Assembly: GCF_015277815.1 (NCBI RefSeq)
Contig: NZ_CP063813.1
Location: forward strand, 620,001 to 684,000
Direction: 5' to 3'
DNA length: 64,000 bases
Source: Microbacterium atlanticum
GTDB taxonomy: Bacteria; Actinomycetota; Actinomycetes; Actinomycetales; Microbacteriaceae
Both the position numbers and the translations under genes were made by a program. The notes under the pieces were generated by a model. It was given only the letters and a program-made list of their open reading frames with translations. It was not told the DNA's origin and did not search any database. Of the stretch, positions 9,244 through 17,948 are shown in pieces (within the stretch, counting starts at the first letter, position 1; every line of letters starts with the position of its first letter).

Positions 9244-10227
9244 ATGAAGATCGCCGACGCCCGAAGCCGCGTCATCCGCCGGAGCGAAGTGATCGCGGGC
9301 GGGGCGACGGAGCGACAGCTACGCACGCTTGTAGACAGAGGTGAGCTGACCCGAGTCCGCAGCGGCTTCTACGCGAGGGCGTCGCACCTGTCCGGGCTCC
9401 ACGTCGAGGAGCGCCACCTCCTCGATGTCGTCGCCGCCGACGCCGCTCGGCGCGGCGGCGATGTGGTCTTCTCGTCGATCTCGGCTGCCGTCGCGCACGG
9501 GCTTCCGCTCTTCGGGATTCGGCCCGACCGCGTCCATGTCGCGGGACCGCGCACGGACGCGGTCGCGAGGCCGAGGGCCGGGCTCGCCCACCATGCCGTC
9601 CAGCTGTCGGACGGAGACAAAGTAGTGCTCGATGGCCTCCCCTGCACGTCGCTTGCGCGGACCGTGTTCGACCTCGCACGAACGGTTCCGCGCGGCACGG
9701 CGGTCGCGGCGGCTGATGCTGCGCTGCGGGCGGTGGCCTGGCATGCCGGTGATCGCGTGTATGACGAGTATGCGGCGGAGGCGTTTCGGAGCGGACTGCT
9801 GGACCGGCTGGCGAAGGCGGCCGGGTCGCGAGGAGTGCGGCAGGCGCGCTTCATCGTGGCGTTCGCCGACGGCAGGGCACAACTGCCCGGTGAAAGCATC
9901 AGTCGCCTCCATCTCCACGACCTGGGCTTTGCGCCTCCCCGCCTGCAGGTGCCGTTCCGTGGCCCGCGCGGCGAGGACTGGGCGGTCGACTTCGGTCTGG
10001 ACGACGCCGACGCCTGGGGCGAGTTCGACGGCAAGGGCAAGTACACGGATCCGGCTTTCCTCCGCGGGCGCACGCCGGAGCAGGCGGTGCTCGAGGAGAA
10101 GTATCGGGAGGACTGGATCCGTGGTACGTCCAACCGCAGGTTCGCGCGGTGGGGCATCGCTCACGTCGGATCCGCAGCCGACCTGGCGCGCAGGCTGGCG
10201 GCTTTCCACATCAGCCCGCCCAGCTAG
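9244..10227 (+). CDS. AbiEi-type antitoxin-domain protein with nuclease-like C-terminus
   Basis: 327 residues. The N-terminal 60 residues form a winged-helix-like segment with [25 protein letters not shown], typical of AbiEi-family antitoxin domains. The C-terminal 95 residues contain [28 protein letters not shown] and RRFARWG, which looks like the PD-(D/E)xK core of DUF559/Vsr-like proteins. Such fused proteins are frequent in Microbacteriaceae and their function is unknown. ATG 9244 is preceded by no strong ribosome-binding site. The gene is flanked by two copies of a palindromic repeat and interrupts the ribosomal operon, so it may be a recent insertion. Confidence 0.75.
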   Translation: MKIADARSRVIRRSEVIAGGATERQLRTLVDRGELTRVRSGFYARASHLSGLHVEERHLLDVVAADAARRGGDVVFSSISAAVAHGLPLFGIRPDRVHVAGPRTDAVARPRAGLAHHAVQLSDGDKVVLDGLPCTSLARTVFDLARTVPRGTAVAAADAALRAVAWHAGDRVYDEYAAEAFRSGLLDRLAKAAGSRGVRQARFIVAFADGRAQLPGESISRLHLHDLGFAPPRLQVPFRGPRGEDWAVDFGLDDADAWGEFDGKGKYTDPAFLRGRTPEQAVLEEKYREDWIRGTSNRRFARWGIAHVGSAADLARRLAAFHISPPS

Positions 10228-10268
10228 TGTCTCGCCCCTCCTCCGCTCCCTGCCGCTGTCACGTCAGG

Positions 10269-10347
10269 CCAAACCACCCCTTCTCGCCGAAACCACCCAC
10301 GACGGTCGGGCGAAATCGGGTGGGCTCGGCGAGAAGGGGTGGTTTGG
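10269..10347. repeat. Palindromic repeat, right copy
   Basis: A 79-base element whose outer 22-base arms (starting CCAAACCACCCC and ending GGGGTGGTTTGG) are perfectly complementary, with further internal pairing (ACCACCC with GGGTGGG). It matches the copy at 9038-9116 over nearly its full length. It ends 44 bases before the -35 box of the infA promoter. Confidence 0.8.
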
Positions 10348-10390
10348 GCAAGAGCCACCGCGGCGCAGGGCACGGGCCGCGGACGGGCAT

Positions 10391-10419
10391 TTGCCGGGGC
10401 ATCCGATATCACGTATGCT
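10391..10419 (+). promoter_or_regulatory. Probable sigma-70-type promoter of infA operon
   Basis: TTGCCG (10391-10396) and TATGCT (10414-10419) are separated by exactly 17 bases. It lies 95 bases upstream of the infA ATG, in the region where an independent promoter for infA-rpmJ-rpsM-rpsK is expected. This leaves a leader of roughly 85 bases. Confidence 0.65.
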
Positions 10420-10513
10420 TGATCTTTGGTGCGTTGCGCCTTCATTGGCGTGTCGAAGCACCGAACCCCCATCCACCGCAGACCGACCGGTCTGCACAAG
10501 TGATAGCGAGCGT

Positions 10514-10735
10514 ATGGCGAAGAAAGACGGTGTCATCGAGATCGAGGGCGTCGTGTCCGAGGCGCTGCCCAACGCGATGTTCCGCGTCGAGCTCAGCAAC
10601 GGACACAAGGTTCTCGCCACGATCTCAGGCAAGATGCGGCAGAACTACATCCGCATCATCCCCGAGGACCGTGTGGTCGTGGAGCTCTCGCCCTACGACC
10701 TGACGCGCGGTCGCATCGTCTACCGCTACCGCTAG
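10514..10735 (+). CDS. infA: Translation initiation factor IF-1
   Basis: 73 residues, the standard size. The OB-fold signature is complete: [32 protein letters not shown] and [15 protein letters not shown]-1 occupies the A site of the 30S subunit during initiation. ATG 10514 gives the conserved MAKKDGVIE start. It heads the second half of the ribosomal super-operon and has its own promoter. Confidence 0.97.
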   Translation: MAKKDGVIEIEGVVSEALPNAMFRVELSNGHKVLATISGKMRQNYIRIIPEDRVVVELSPYDLTRGRIVYRYR

Positions 10736-10811
10736 GCCGGTCGAGAAGTAACACCCCGCGCGTGCCCGCACGGACGCGCGCGCCCGGTGAAGACAGCGAA
10801 GAGAAGAAATC

Positions 10812-10928
10812 ATGAAGGTCAACCCCTCCGTCAAGCCCATCTGCGACCACTGCAAGGTCATCCGCCGCCACGGTCGCGTCATGGTCATCTGCAAGTCGAA
10901 CCCGCGTCACAAGCAGCGCCAGGGCTGA
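10812..10928 (+). CDS. rpmJ: 50S ribosomal protein L36
   Basis: 38 residues, [17 protein letters not shown] at the start and [11 protein letters not shown] at the end. C11, C14, C27 and H33 form the zinc ribbon of the zinc-binding (C+) type of L36. The ATG follows an AGAAGAAA tract. It lies between infA and rpsM, the standard location. Confidence 0.95.
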   Translation: MKVNPSVKPICDHCKVIRRHGRVMVICKSNPRHKQRQG

Positions 10929-11073
10929 TCGGATGCTGCGCCCCGGCGCAGCCCGATGACGACAACTCAATACATCACAGGCAGGATCAGAACCCGCAGT
11001 GCGGGGGACACCTCGGGCGGAGGCCCGGGCACCGATCCTGCTCCACACCTCCACTCACTCCCAGGAGAACCGC

Positions 11074-11448
11074 ATGGCACGTCTTGCCGGCGTCGACATC
11101 CCGCGCGACAAGCGCGTGGTGATCGCCCTTACCTACATCTACGGCGTTGGCCGTACCCGCTCGGTCGAGATCCTCAAGGCGACGGACATCGACGAGAACG
11201 TCCGCGTCAAGGACCTCAGCGACGACCAGCTCATCGCGCTCCGCGACCACATCGAGGCCAACTACAAGGTCGAGGGTGACCTCCGCCGCGAGGTGGCCGC
11301 CGACATCCGCCGCAAGGTCGAGATCGGCTCCTACGAGGGTCTGCGTCACCGCCGCGGCCTCCCGGTGCGCGGTCAGCGCACCAAGACGAACGCTCGCACC
11401 CGCAAGGGCCCCAAGCGCACCGTCGCCGGCAAGAAGAAGGCGCGCTAA
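11074..11448 (+). CDS. rpsM: 30S ribosomal protein S13
   Basis: 124 residues. [26 protein letters not shown] and the C-terminal [19 protein letters not shown] are diagnostic. S13 sits in the head of the small subunit and contacts the large subunit and P-site tRNA. ATG 11074 follows CCAGGAG and gives the conserved N-terminus; the open frame upstream is not conserved. Confidence 0.97.
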   Translation: MARLAGVDIPRDKRVVIALTYIYGVGRTRSVEILKATDIDENVRVKDLSDDQLIALRDHIEANYKVEGDLRREVAADIRRKVEIGSYEGLRHRRGLPVRGQRTKTNARTRKGPKRTVAGKKKAR

Positions 11449-11480
11449 GGCGCGGCCCCAGGGTTTAGGAGAACACGCAC

Positions 11481-11879
11481 ATGGCACAGGCCAAGACCGC
11501 CGCGCGCAAGCCGCGCCGCAAGGAGAAGAAGAACATCGCGCTGGGCCAGGCCCACATCAAGTCGACGTTCAACAACACGATCGTCTCGATCACCGACCCG
11601 TCGGGCGCCGTCATCAGCTGGGCGTCCTCGGGTGGCGTGGGCTTCAAGGGCTCGCGCAAGTCGACGCCGTACGCCGCCGGCATGGCCGCGGAGTCCGCTG
11701 CGCGCCAGGCCCAGGAGCACGGCGTGAAGAAGGTCGACGTCTTCGTGAAGGGCCCGGGCTCGGGCCGCGAGACCGCGATCCGCTCGCTGCAGGCCGCCGG
11801 CCTCGAGGTCGGCTCCATCCAGGACGTGACGCCGCAGGCCCACAACGGCTGCCGTCCGCCCAAGCGCCGCCGCGTCTGA
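11481..11879 (+). CDS. rpsK: 30S ribosomal protein S11
   Basis: 132 residues with [34 protein letters not shown] and the conserved C-terminal [19 protein letters not shown]11 forms part of the 30S platform near the mRNA exit. A GGAG element lies upstream of ATG 11481. No S4 gene follows; the next gene is rpoA. Confidence 0.97.
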   Translation: MAQAKTAARKPRRKEKKNIALGQAHIKSTFNNTIVSITDPSGAVISWASSGGVGFKGSRKSTPYAAGMAAESAARQAQEHGVKKVDVFVKGPGSGRETAIRSLQAAGLEVGSIQDVTPQAHNGCRPPKRRRV

Positions 11880-11885
11880 CATTTC

Positions 11886-11936
11886 GCCCTTCGGCGGGCT
11901 CGGGGACCGTGACGGTTCCTGAGCCCGCCGAAGGGC
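11886..11936. repeat. Large palindrome between rpsK and rpoA
   Basis: Perfect 16-base arms GCCCTTCGGCGGGCTC and GAGCCCGCCGAAGGGC enclose GGGGACCG-TGA-CGGTTCCT, which itself pairs with two wobbles, giving a stem of about 24 pairs. It looks like the CCCTTCG...GGCTC palindromes dispersed in Microbacteriaceae genomes. It could serve as a terminator for the infA-rpsK transcript. Confidence 0.7.
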
Positions 11937-11950
11937 CACCGCACGTTTGA

Positions 11951-11975
11951 CGGATGCCTCGGCCCGGGGCATCCG
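11951..11975. repeat. GGATGCC inverted repeat
   Basis: CGGATGCC (11951-11958) and GGCATCCG (11968-11975) flank a nine-base loop. It directly follows the large rpsK-rpoA palindrome and precedes the rpoA leader. Possibly a second half of a tandem terminator. Confidence 0.55.
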
Positions 11976-12046
11976 CCCGAGTAAAACTCAACACCTCACC
12001 CACCGCACGTGTCATATAGCGGGCACGTGATCGAAAGGAACACATA

Positions 12047-13036
12047 GTGCTCATCGCACAGCGTCCCACTCTGACCGAGGAGAAGATCGGGGAGTTCCGC
12101 AGCCGTTTCGTCATCGAGCCGCTGGAGCCCGGCTTCGGCTACACGATCGGCAACGCGCTGCGTCGCAGCCTCCTGTCGTCCATCCCCGGCGCGGCCGTGA
12201 CGTCGATCCGCATCGACGGCGTCCTCCACGAGTTCAGCACCATCCCGGGTGTGAAGGAGGATGTCACCGAGATCATCCTCAACATCAAGCAGCTGGTCGT
12301 CTCCAGCGAGCGCGACGAGCCCATCACCGCGTACCTGCGCAAGACCGGCGCCGGTGAGGTCACCGCCGCCGACATCTCCGCTCCCGCCGGCGTCGAGGTG
12401 CACAACCCCGAGCTCGTCATCGCGACGCTCAACGACACCGCCAAGTTCGAGCTCGAGCTCACCATCGAGCGCGGCCGCGGCTACGTGTCGGCGACCCAGA
12501 ACCGCAACGAGTACGCCGAGGCCGGCCAGATCCCGGTCGACTCGATCTACTCGCCGGTGCTCAAGGTGTCGTACCGCGTCGACGCGACGCGTGCCGGCGA
12601 GCGCACCGACTTCGACAAGCTCGTGCTGGACGTCGAGACCAAGCCCTCGATCGCCCCGCGCGACGCCGTCGCGTCGGCCGGTCGCACGCTGACCGAGCTG
12701 TTCGGCCTGGCCCGCGAGCTCAACGTCGAGGCCGAGGGCATCGAGATCGGCCCGGCGCCGGTCGAGACGGTGCTGTCGAATGAGCTGTCGATGCCGATCG
12801 AGGACCTCGACCTGTCGGTCCGCTCCTACAACTGCCTCAAGCGCGAGGGCATCAACACCGTGTCGGAGCTCGTCGCCCTGTCGGAGACGCAGCTGATGAA
12901 CATCCGCAACTTCGGTCAGAAGTCGGTCGACGAGGTGCGCGACAAGCTCGTCTCGCTCGGCCTGTCGCTGAAGGACTCGGTCCCCGGGTTCGACGGCGCG
13001 CACTTCTACGGCGGCTACGACGACGAGACCGTCTGA
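12047..13036 (+). CDS. rpoA: RNA polymerase subunit alpha
   Basis: 329 residues. The N-terminal dimerisation domain is shown by [25 protein letters not shown] and the insert domain by GEVTAADI; the C-terminal domain has [22 protein letters not shown] and the [14 protein letters not shown] helix-hairpin-helix that contacts UP elements and activators. GTG 12047 follows GAAAGGA. In the alpha operon it sits between rpsK and rplQ. Confidence 0.97.
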   Translation: MLIAQRPTLTEEKIGEFRSRFVIEPLEPGFGYTIGNALRRSLLSSIPGAAVTSIRIDGVLHEFSTIPGVKEDVTEIILNIKQLVVSSERDEPITAYLRKTGAGEVTAADISAPAGVEVHNPELVIATLNDTAKFELELTIERGRGYVSATQNRNEYAEAGQIPVDSIYSPVLKVSYRVDATRAGERTDFDKLVLDVETKPSIAPRDAVASAGRTLTELFGLARELNVEAEGIEIGPAPVETVLSNELSMPIEDLDLSVRSYNCLKREGINTVSELVALSETQLMNIRNFGQKSVDEVRDKLVSLGLSLKDSVPGFDGAHFYGGYDDETV

Positions 13037-13049
13037 GCCAGCCGGTAAC

Positions 13050-13067
13050 CGGATGCCGCGGCATCCG
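13050..13067. repeat. Perfect 18-bp GGATGCC palindrome
   Basis: CGGATGCCGCGGCATCCG is its own reverse complement and lies in the 67-base gap between rpoA and rplQ. It is the most compact example in this window of the GGATGCC/GGCATCC word. As RNA it can only form a short hairpin, so a site recognised in double-stranded DNA is also conceivable. Confidence 0.6.
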
Positions 13068-13103
13068 TTCCCGACCGACTTCTTCACCCTGGAGTAACTG
13101 AGA

Positions 13104-13694
13104 ATGCCCAAGCCCACCAAGGGTCCCCGCCTCGGAGGCGGCCCCGCCCACGAGCGCCTGCTGCTTGCGAACCTGGCCGCCGCGCTGTTCACGCACAAGT
13201 CGATCAAGACGACCGAGACCAAGGCCAAGCGCCTGCGTCCGCTCGCCGAGCGCCTGATCACGTTCGCCAAGCGCGGCGACCTGCACGCGCGTCGCCGCGT
13301 GCTGTCGGTCATCGGTGACAAGGAAGTCGTGCACGTCCTGTTCACCGAGATCGCTCCGCTGGTCGCCGACCGCGACGGCGGCTACACCCGCATCACCAAG
13401 GTCGGCAACCGCAAGGGCGACAACGCGCCCATGGCCGTGATCGAGCTCGTGCTCGAGCCGGTCAGCCCGAAGCCGAAGTCGGCCAAGAAGTCGGCGGCCA
13501 CCGCTGCCGCTCCGGCTGCCACCGCTGCAGATGAGACCGCTGCCGAGGAGACGAACGTGAGCGACGAGCCCGTCGAGGACACCACCCCCGAGGAGTCGGC
13601 CACCGCTGCCGGCGCCGAGTCGCCCGAGGAGGGCGAGGCCGCCGAGGCTGCCGCCGAGGACGCCGTCGTCGAGGACGACCAGAAGTCCGAGTGA
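13104..13694 (+). CDS. rplQ: 50S ribosomal protein L17 with acidic C-terminal extension
   Basis: The L17 core occupies about the first 120 residues ([65 protein letters not shown]). L17 lies at the peptide exit tunnel. The last 75 or so residues are Ala/Glu-rich and disordered-looking, so the 196-residue protein is longer than the usual 120-170. GGAG lies before ATG 13104. Strong hairpins follow the stop. Confidence 0.95.
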   Translation: MPKPTKGPRLGGGPAHERLLLANLAAALFTHKSIKTTETKAKRLRPLAERLITFAKRGDLHARRRVLSVIGDKEVVHVLFTEIAPLVADRDGGYTRITKVGNRKGDNAPMAVIELVLEPVSPKPKSAKKSAATAAAPAATAADETAAEETNVSDEPVEDTTPEESATAAGAESPEEGEAAEAAAEDAVVEDDQKSE

Positions 13695-13700
13695 TCGGAC

Positions 13701-13792
13701 GCCGGGCGCAGCCGCCCGGCCAGGTCGCGGCATCCGTGCCCGGCCACCCTTGCACCGCGAGACCCGTCACCCGTCAGGGTGGCGGGTCTCGC
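13701..13792 (+). terminator. Tandem hairpins ending the ribosomal super-operon
   Basis: Two stem-loops follow rplQ. The first is GCCGGGCG with CGCCCGGC (13701-13720). The second is GCGAGACCCG with CGGGTCTCGC (13757-13792), extended inside by ACCC with GGGT. The second, with 14 or more pairs, is a convincing GC-type terminator although no T-run follows. Confidence 0.7.
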
Positions 13793-13965
13793 TGCGTCTG
13801 CGCGGCGCCCTGAGCCGTCGCGCCGGGCGCCCGGGGCGTATCACGCGCGGGCGGGCCGTCTCTATGCCAGGAAGCAGGCCGAGCGCTACTCTGGGCGCAG
13901 CCTCGGGGGGCCGAGGCGACGGGGATGCTTCCTGCGCCAGGGGACGGCGCGCGAGGGGAGAGAGG

Positions 13966-16146
13966 GTGTCGGACGCGGAGATGCCCGCGGCGACCGCCGC
14001 GCAGTGGGTGGGGACCCCGCGCGCCCGCACGCGTGCCGGCCTGTCGATCTACTCGCTGCTGCTGATCATGCTGCTGTCGGTCAGCGTGCTGTCGAGCATC
14101 GTGGTGGGCATCATCGGCTACGTCAACGGCACCGAGGCGCTGCGGGCGATCGCGTACGAGAAGCTCGTGGAGATCCGCGAGAACCGCAGCCGTGAGGTGA
14201 CCCAGCTGTTCCGCTCGATCGAGAACTCGGTGCGGCTGTCTGCCCTCAACGACACCAGCACCGCCGCGGTGCGGGCGTTCGCCGACGGGTACGCGCAGCT
14301 GGAGGGACAGGACACGGATGCCGCGTCATCCGCCGCCGTCGACCGCTACTATCGCGACACCTTCGCCGCCGACCTCGAGGCGGCGACCGGCGAGAGCGTG
14401 GACGGGTCGGCGTTCGCGCCGCGCGGCGCGGCGCAGACCTACCTGCAGTTCCACTACGTGATCCCGCACGACGACTGGGAGACGGCGATCCAGACCGACG
14501 ACGCGGGCGACGGCAGCGAGTGGTCGGCGGCGCACGCCCGGTATCACGACTACTTCCGCACCATGACGGAGCTGCAGGAGTACGAGGACGTGCTCATGCT
14601 CGACACGCGGGGCAACGTCGTCTACACCGCGTACAAGGGCGTGGACCTCGGCACGAACCTCTTCGACGGCCCGTACCGGCTGTCGAACCTCGCCGAGGCG
14701 TACCGCCAGGCCATGGACCGCAACATCGTCGATGACGTGGTGCTCGCCGACTTCGCCGCGTACGGGCCGAGCCTCGGCGCGCCGGCGGGCTGGGCGGTGG
14801 TGCCGATCGCCGACGGCGGCGAGGTGCTGGGAGCGCTCGCGATCGAGCTGCCCATCGAGCGAATCGACGACGTCATGACCGTCGCCGGCGAGTGGGAGCT
14901 CAACGGGCTCGGGGCGACGGGCGAGACGTACCTCGTCGGGGACGACGGCACCATGCGGTCCGTCTCGCGGGCGCTGCTGGACGACCCGGCGACGTACCAG
15001 GAGGAGGCGGTCGCCGCGGGCCTCAGCCCCGGCGCGGCGGCGCTCAGCGTGCAGAACGGCAACACGCTGCTGCATCAGGCGATCGCCGGCACCGCCGTGA
15101 TGCGCGCGCTCGCCGGCGAGTCGGGCACGCTGCTGGAGAGCGACTACCTCGGGCGCCCGAGCCTCACGGCGTACGCGCCGCTCGAGGTCGACGGGCTGGA
15201 CTGGGTCATCGTCGCGCAGGAGACCGAGCAGGAGGCGATGGTCCCGGTCGAGGACTTCACGCGCAACCTCATCCTCTCGACCGCCGCCATGATCATCTTC
15301 GTGTGCGTGCTGTCGCTCGTGCTGGCGCAGGTCTTCGTGCGGCCGCTGCGGCGCCTGAAGACCGCCGCGCAGCGGATCGCCGCGGGCGACGAGGGCGTGC
15401 AGGTCGAGGCCGGTTCCAGTGATGAGCTCGCCGACGTCGCCACCGCCTTCAACGACATGAGCCGCAGCCTGCAGGTGAAGTCGCACCTCATCGCGCAGCA
15501 GGAGAAGGCGAACGAGGAGCTCATCCTCTCGTTCATGCCCGAGGGGATGGCCGACCGCTACCGGCACGGCGACGAGGCGATCACGCAGGACAGCGACGAC
15601 GTCACGGTCGTGTTCGCCGACATCGTCGGCTTCGAGGCGCTCGCGGCGTCGATGTCGTCGGACGAGGCGGTCGCCCGGCTCAACGACCTCATCCGGGCGT
15701 TCGACGAGGCGGCCGAACGCCACGGCGTCGAGCGGGTGCGTACGACGCGGCAGAGCTATCTGGCCAGCTGCGGCCTGGCCACGCCCCGGGTCGACAACGC
15801 GCGCCGCGCGGTCGAGTTCGCCCTCGAGCTCGACACGATCCTGGAGCGCTACTCTGCGCAGCAGGGCGTGTCGCTGGCGCTGCGGGCGGGGCTGGACTCG
15901 GGCAAGGTGACCAGCGGACTGATCGGCCGGGCGCGGGTGGTCTACGACATGTGGGGGGATGCCGTGAACCTCGCGTTCCGCGTGCAGGGCGACTCGGACG
16001 CCCCGGGCATCTACCTGACGCAGCGGGTCGCCGAGCGCCTGCCCGACTCGATCCCCGTCCACCCGGCGGGCGAGATCGAGACGCAGAGCGGCGGGCAGCG
16101 TGTGTGGAAGGTCGAAGCGCCGACCGTCGTCGTGGCCGAGGGGTGA
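13966..16146 (+). CDS. Cache-HAMP class III nucleotide cyclase, degenerate active site
   Basis: 726 residues. A first membrane helix (about 28-52) is followed by an extracellular Cache-like sensor to about residue 425, a second helix (434-458), a HAMP linker (PLRRLKTAAQRIAAGD) and a class III cyclase domain from about 540. The first metal-binding Asp is present (D552 in VVFADIVGF), as are D661, N668 and R672 in the YDMWGDAVNLAFR block. The second metal Asp, normally in TIGDAY, is replaced: the protein reads TTRQSY with Q596 there. Catalysis may be lost or altered. GTG 13966 after AGGGGAGAG is chosen; ATG 13981 is an alternative. A cyclic-nucleotide-binding channel gene follows at once. Confidence 0.85.
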   Translation: MSDAEMPAATAAQWVGTPRARTRAGLSIYSLLLIMLLSVSVLSSIVVGIIGYVNGTEALRAIAYEKLVEIRENRSREVTQLFRSIENSVRLSALNDTSTAAVRAFADGYAQLEGQDTDAASSAAVDRYYRDTFAADLEAATGESVDGSAFAPRGAAQTYLQFHYVIPHDDWETAIQTDDAGDGSEWSAAHARYHDYFRTMTELQEYEDVLMLDTRGNVVYTAYKGVDLGTNLFDGPYRLSNLAEAYRQAMDRNIVDDVVLADFAAYGPSLGAPAGWAVVPIADGGEVLGALAIELPIERIDDVMTVAGEWELNGLGATGETYLVGDDGTMRSVSRALLDDPATYQEEAVAAGLSPGAAALSVQNGNTLLHQAIAGTAVMRALAGESGTLLESDYLGRPSLTAYAPLEVDGLDWVIVAQETEQEAMVPVEDFTRNLILSTAAMIIFVCVLSLVLAQVFVRPLRRLKTAAQRIAAGDEGVQVEAGSSDELADVATAFNDMSRSLQVKSHLIAQQEKANEELILSFMPEGMADRYRHGDEAITQDSDDVTVVFADIVGFEALAASMSSDEAVARLNDLIRAFDEAAERHGVERVRTTRQSYLASCGLATPRVDNARRAVEFALELDTILERYSAQQGVSLALRAGLDSGKVTSGLIGRARVVYDMWGDAVNLAFRVQGDSDAPGIYLTQRVAERLPDSIPVHPAGEIETQSGGQRVWKVEAPTVVVAEG

Positions 16147-16153
16147 GGCATCC

Positions 16154-17587
16154 GTGACCGGCATCGTCTCGCAGCCGTGGTTCTGGCCCGCCGTCATCGT
16201 CTCGGTGGGGCTGCCGCTCGCGCTCATCGGCCTGACGGAGTTCCACAACGCGCTGGCGCGGCGCGGCAGCCGGGCGGCGCCCATCGTGCTGCTGGTGCGC
16301 AACTACCTCGTCCCCGTCGCGGGCGTGCTGGTGCTGCTCAGCCAGCCCGGCGCGTGGGAGGGGTCGGGCACGTGGCCCAAGGTGGTGTGGACGATCTTCG
16401 GCCTGCTCGTGATCGTCGTCACGATCAACGCGGCCAATCACCTCGTCTTCCACCGCGCCGAGAAGGGGTCGTGGCGCGACCGGTTCCCGACGATCTTCAG
16501 CGATCTCATCCGCTTCGTCTTCATCGTGCTGGGCATCGCGGCGGTCTTCTGGTGGGTGTGGGATGCCGACGTGGCGGGCGTCTTCGCCGCGCTCGGCATC
16601 ACCTCCATCGTCGTGGGCCTCGCTCTGCAGAACGCGGTCGGGTCGATCGTGTCGGGGCTGTTCCTCGTGTTCGAGGCGCCGTTCGAGCTGGGCGACTGGA
16701 TCGAGATGGGGGGCGTCCGGGGCCAGATCGTCGAGGTGAACTGGCGGGCGGTGCACCTGGAGACCGGCAACGGCACGCTCGTGATCCCGACGGCGGAGCT
16801 GGCCGAAGGGTCGTTCGTGAACCTCTCGCGCAACCCCGAGCCCTACGCTGCGACGCTGGAGGTGGAGTTCGGCAGCGACGACCCGCCGGCGCGCGTGCGC
16901 GAGCTGCTGGTGTCGGTGGCGCGCGACATCCCGCTGCTCGCGCCGGGGCGGGAGCCCTCCGCGACGACGCGGGGCGGCGCGCGGTACGAGGTCGCGATCC
17001 CGCTGCGCACCCCCGGTGACCGCGCCGCCGCGCTGGACGCCTTCGCCACCCGGCTCTGGTACGCCGCGCGCCGCGCCGAGCTGCACCTCGACGGCGATCT
17101 CACCGACGAATGGCGCACTCCGGCCCGGCTGCAGGACGCGCTGCGGCAGATCGCGCCCGCGCTGAGCCTCAGCCCGGGCGAGGCCGAGGCCCTGGCCGCG
17201 CACGCCCACCTCGAGCGCTACTGCGCGGGCGAGTCGCTGCTGCGACCGGGGACGGTGCCGGGGGAGACGAGGTTCATCCTCGACGGGTCGGTGATGCTGG
17301 GTGTGCCCACCGACGACGAGGGCTTCGTGCAGGTCGGGACGCTCGGGCCCGGCGACGCCGTCGGCCTCACCGCGCTCACGCGCACGCCGACGATCTCGCG
17401 GGCCGTGGCGGTGACGGAGGTGCACGCGGTGGTCGTGCCGGTCGCCGCGCTCGACGACATCGTCCGCGCCCACCCCGTCGTCGCGCGCGAGATCGTGCGT
17501 GAGAGCGAGAACCGGCTGCGCCTGGCGGGCGCGGCGCTGCAGGCGGCGGGTCAGCCGCTGCCGCGTGGCCGGTACGTCGTCGGCTGA
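16154..17587 (+). CDS. MscS-type mechanosensitive channel with cyclic-nucleotide-binding domain
   Basis: 477 residues. Four or five membrane helices lie in the first 165 residues. The pore helix and MscS beta domain follow (GITSIVVGLALQNAVGSIVSG, FELGDWIEMGGVRGQIVEVNW), and a C-terminal cNMP-binding domain covers about 365-465. In the phosphate-binding cassette the Arg is kept (ISRAVAV) but the usual Glu position reads Leu (GDAVGLTAL). It belongs to the bacterial cyclic-nucleotide-gated MscS-like family and should release solutes under membrane tension or ligand control. GTG 16154 starts seven bases after the cyclase stop, so the two are probably co-expressed and may act together. Confidence 0.88.
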   Translation: MTGIVSQPWFWPAVIVSVGLPLALIGLTEFHNALARRGSRAAPIVLLVRNYLVPVAGVLVLLSQPGAWEGSGTWPKVVWTIFGLLVIVVTINAANHLVFHRAEKGSWRDRFPTIFSDLIRFVFIVLGIAAVFWWVWDADVAGVFAALGITSIVVGLALQNAVGSIVSGLFLVFEAPFELGDWIEMGGVRGQIVEVNWRAVHLETGNGTLVIPTAELAEGSFVNLSRNPEPYAATLEVEFGSDDPPARVRELLVSVARDIPLLAPGREPSATTRGGARYEVAIPLRTPGDRAAALDAFATRLWYAARRAELHLDGDLTDEWRTPARLQDALRQIAPALSLSPGEAEALAAHAHLERYCAGESLLRPGTVPGETRFILDGSVMLGVPTDDEGFVQVGTLGPGDAVGLTALTRTPTISRAVAVTEVHAVVVPVAALDDIVRAHPVVAREIVRESENRLRLAGAALQAAGQPLPRGRYVVG

Positions 17588-17708
17588 GGTCGCTTCTGGT
17601 TTCCGTGCCGAGCGGCTTGAATCGACGGAAGCATGCGGCCCGGGCGGCCCGGACCGGCCCCGGGGGCTGGCGCCTTTGGGATGCGCGCGCCTCGGCCGCA
17701 TTGGGCTT

Positions 17709-17910
17709 CGAAAAAGGCGTTCAACTTCCGGCTCACACAGCTGTTTCGAATCTGATCGCTCGCGCTTCCGCGGGGAGCGGGAGGTGTCGCGGGTGGGGGA
17801 GCGGGACGTCACCGGCGGGGTGGCTCTGCGGAGCTGTGTGAGCGGGAGGTGCCGCGGCGCGTCAGGGCCCCACGAGACCTGTGTGAGCTGAAGGTTCAAC
17901 GCCCTTTTCG
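17709..17910. repeat. About 200-bp element with 32-bp inverted ends
   Basis: The left end (17709-17740, beginning CGAAAAAGGCGTTCAAC) and the right end (17879-17910, ending GTTCAACGCCCTTTTCG) are inverted copies with about five mismatches. An extra copy of the inner AGCTGTGTGAGCGGGAGGT motif occurs near 17832. The size and structure resemble a miniature inverted-repeat element. There is no coding capacity. Confidence 0.65.
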
Positions 17911-17935
17911 ACAAGGCGCGATCCCCGGCGCCGAA

Positions 17936-17941
17936 TAGGGT
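17936..17941 (+). promoter_or_regulatory. -10 element for leaderless truA
   Basis: TAGGGT ends seven bases before the GTG at 17949, the spacing at which transcription would begin on the start codon itself. There is no Shine-Dalgarno sequence at a useful distance. Confidence 0.5.
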
Positions 17942-17948
17942 GGAGTCC

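Larger units (their letters stand above)
17588..17948. other. Gene-free interval before truA
   Basis: About 360 bases with no supported gene. The first half holds nothing I recognise. The second half is dominated by a long imperfect inverted repeat (17709-17910), and the interval ends with a -10 element for truA. Confidence 0.6.
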
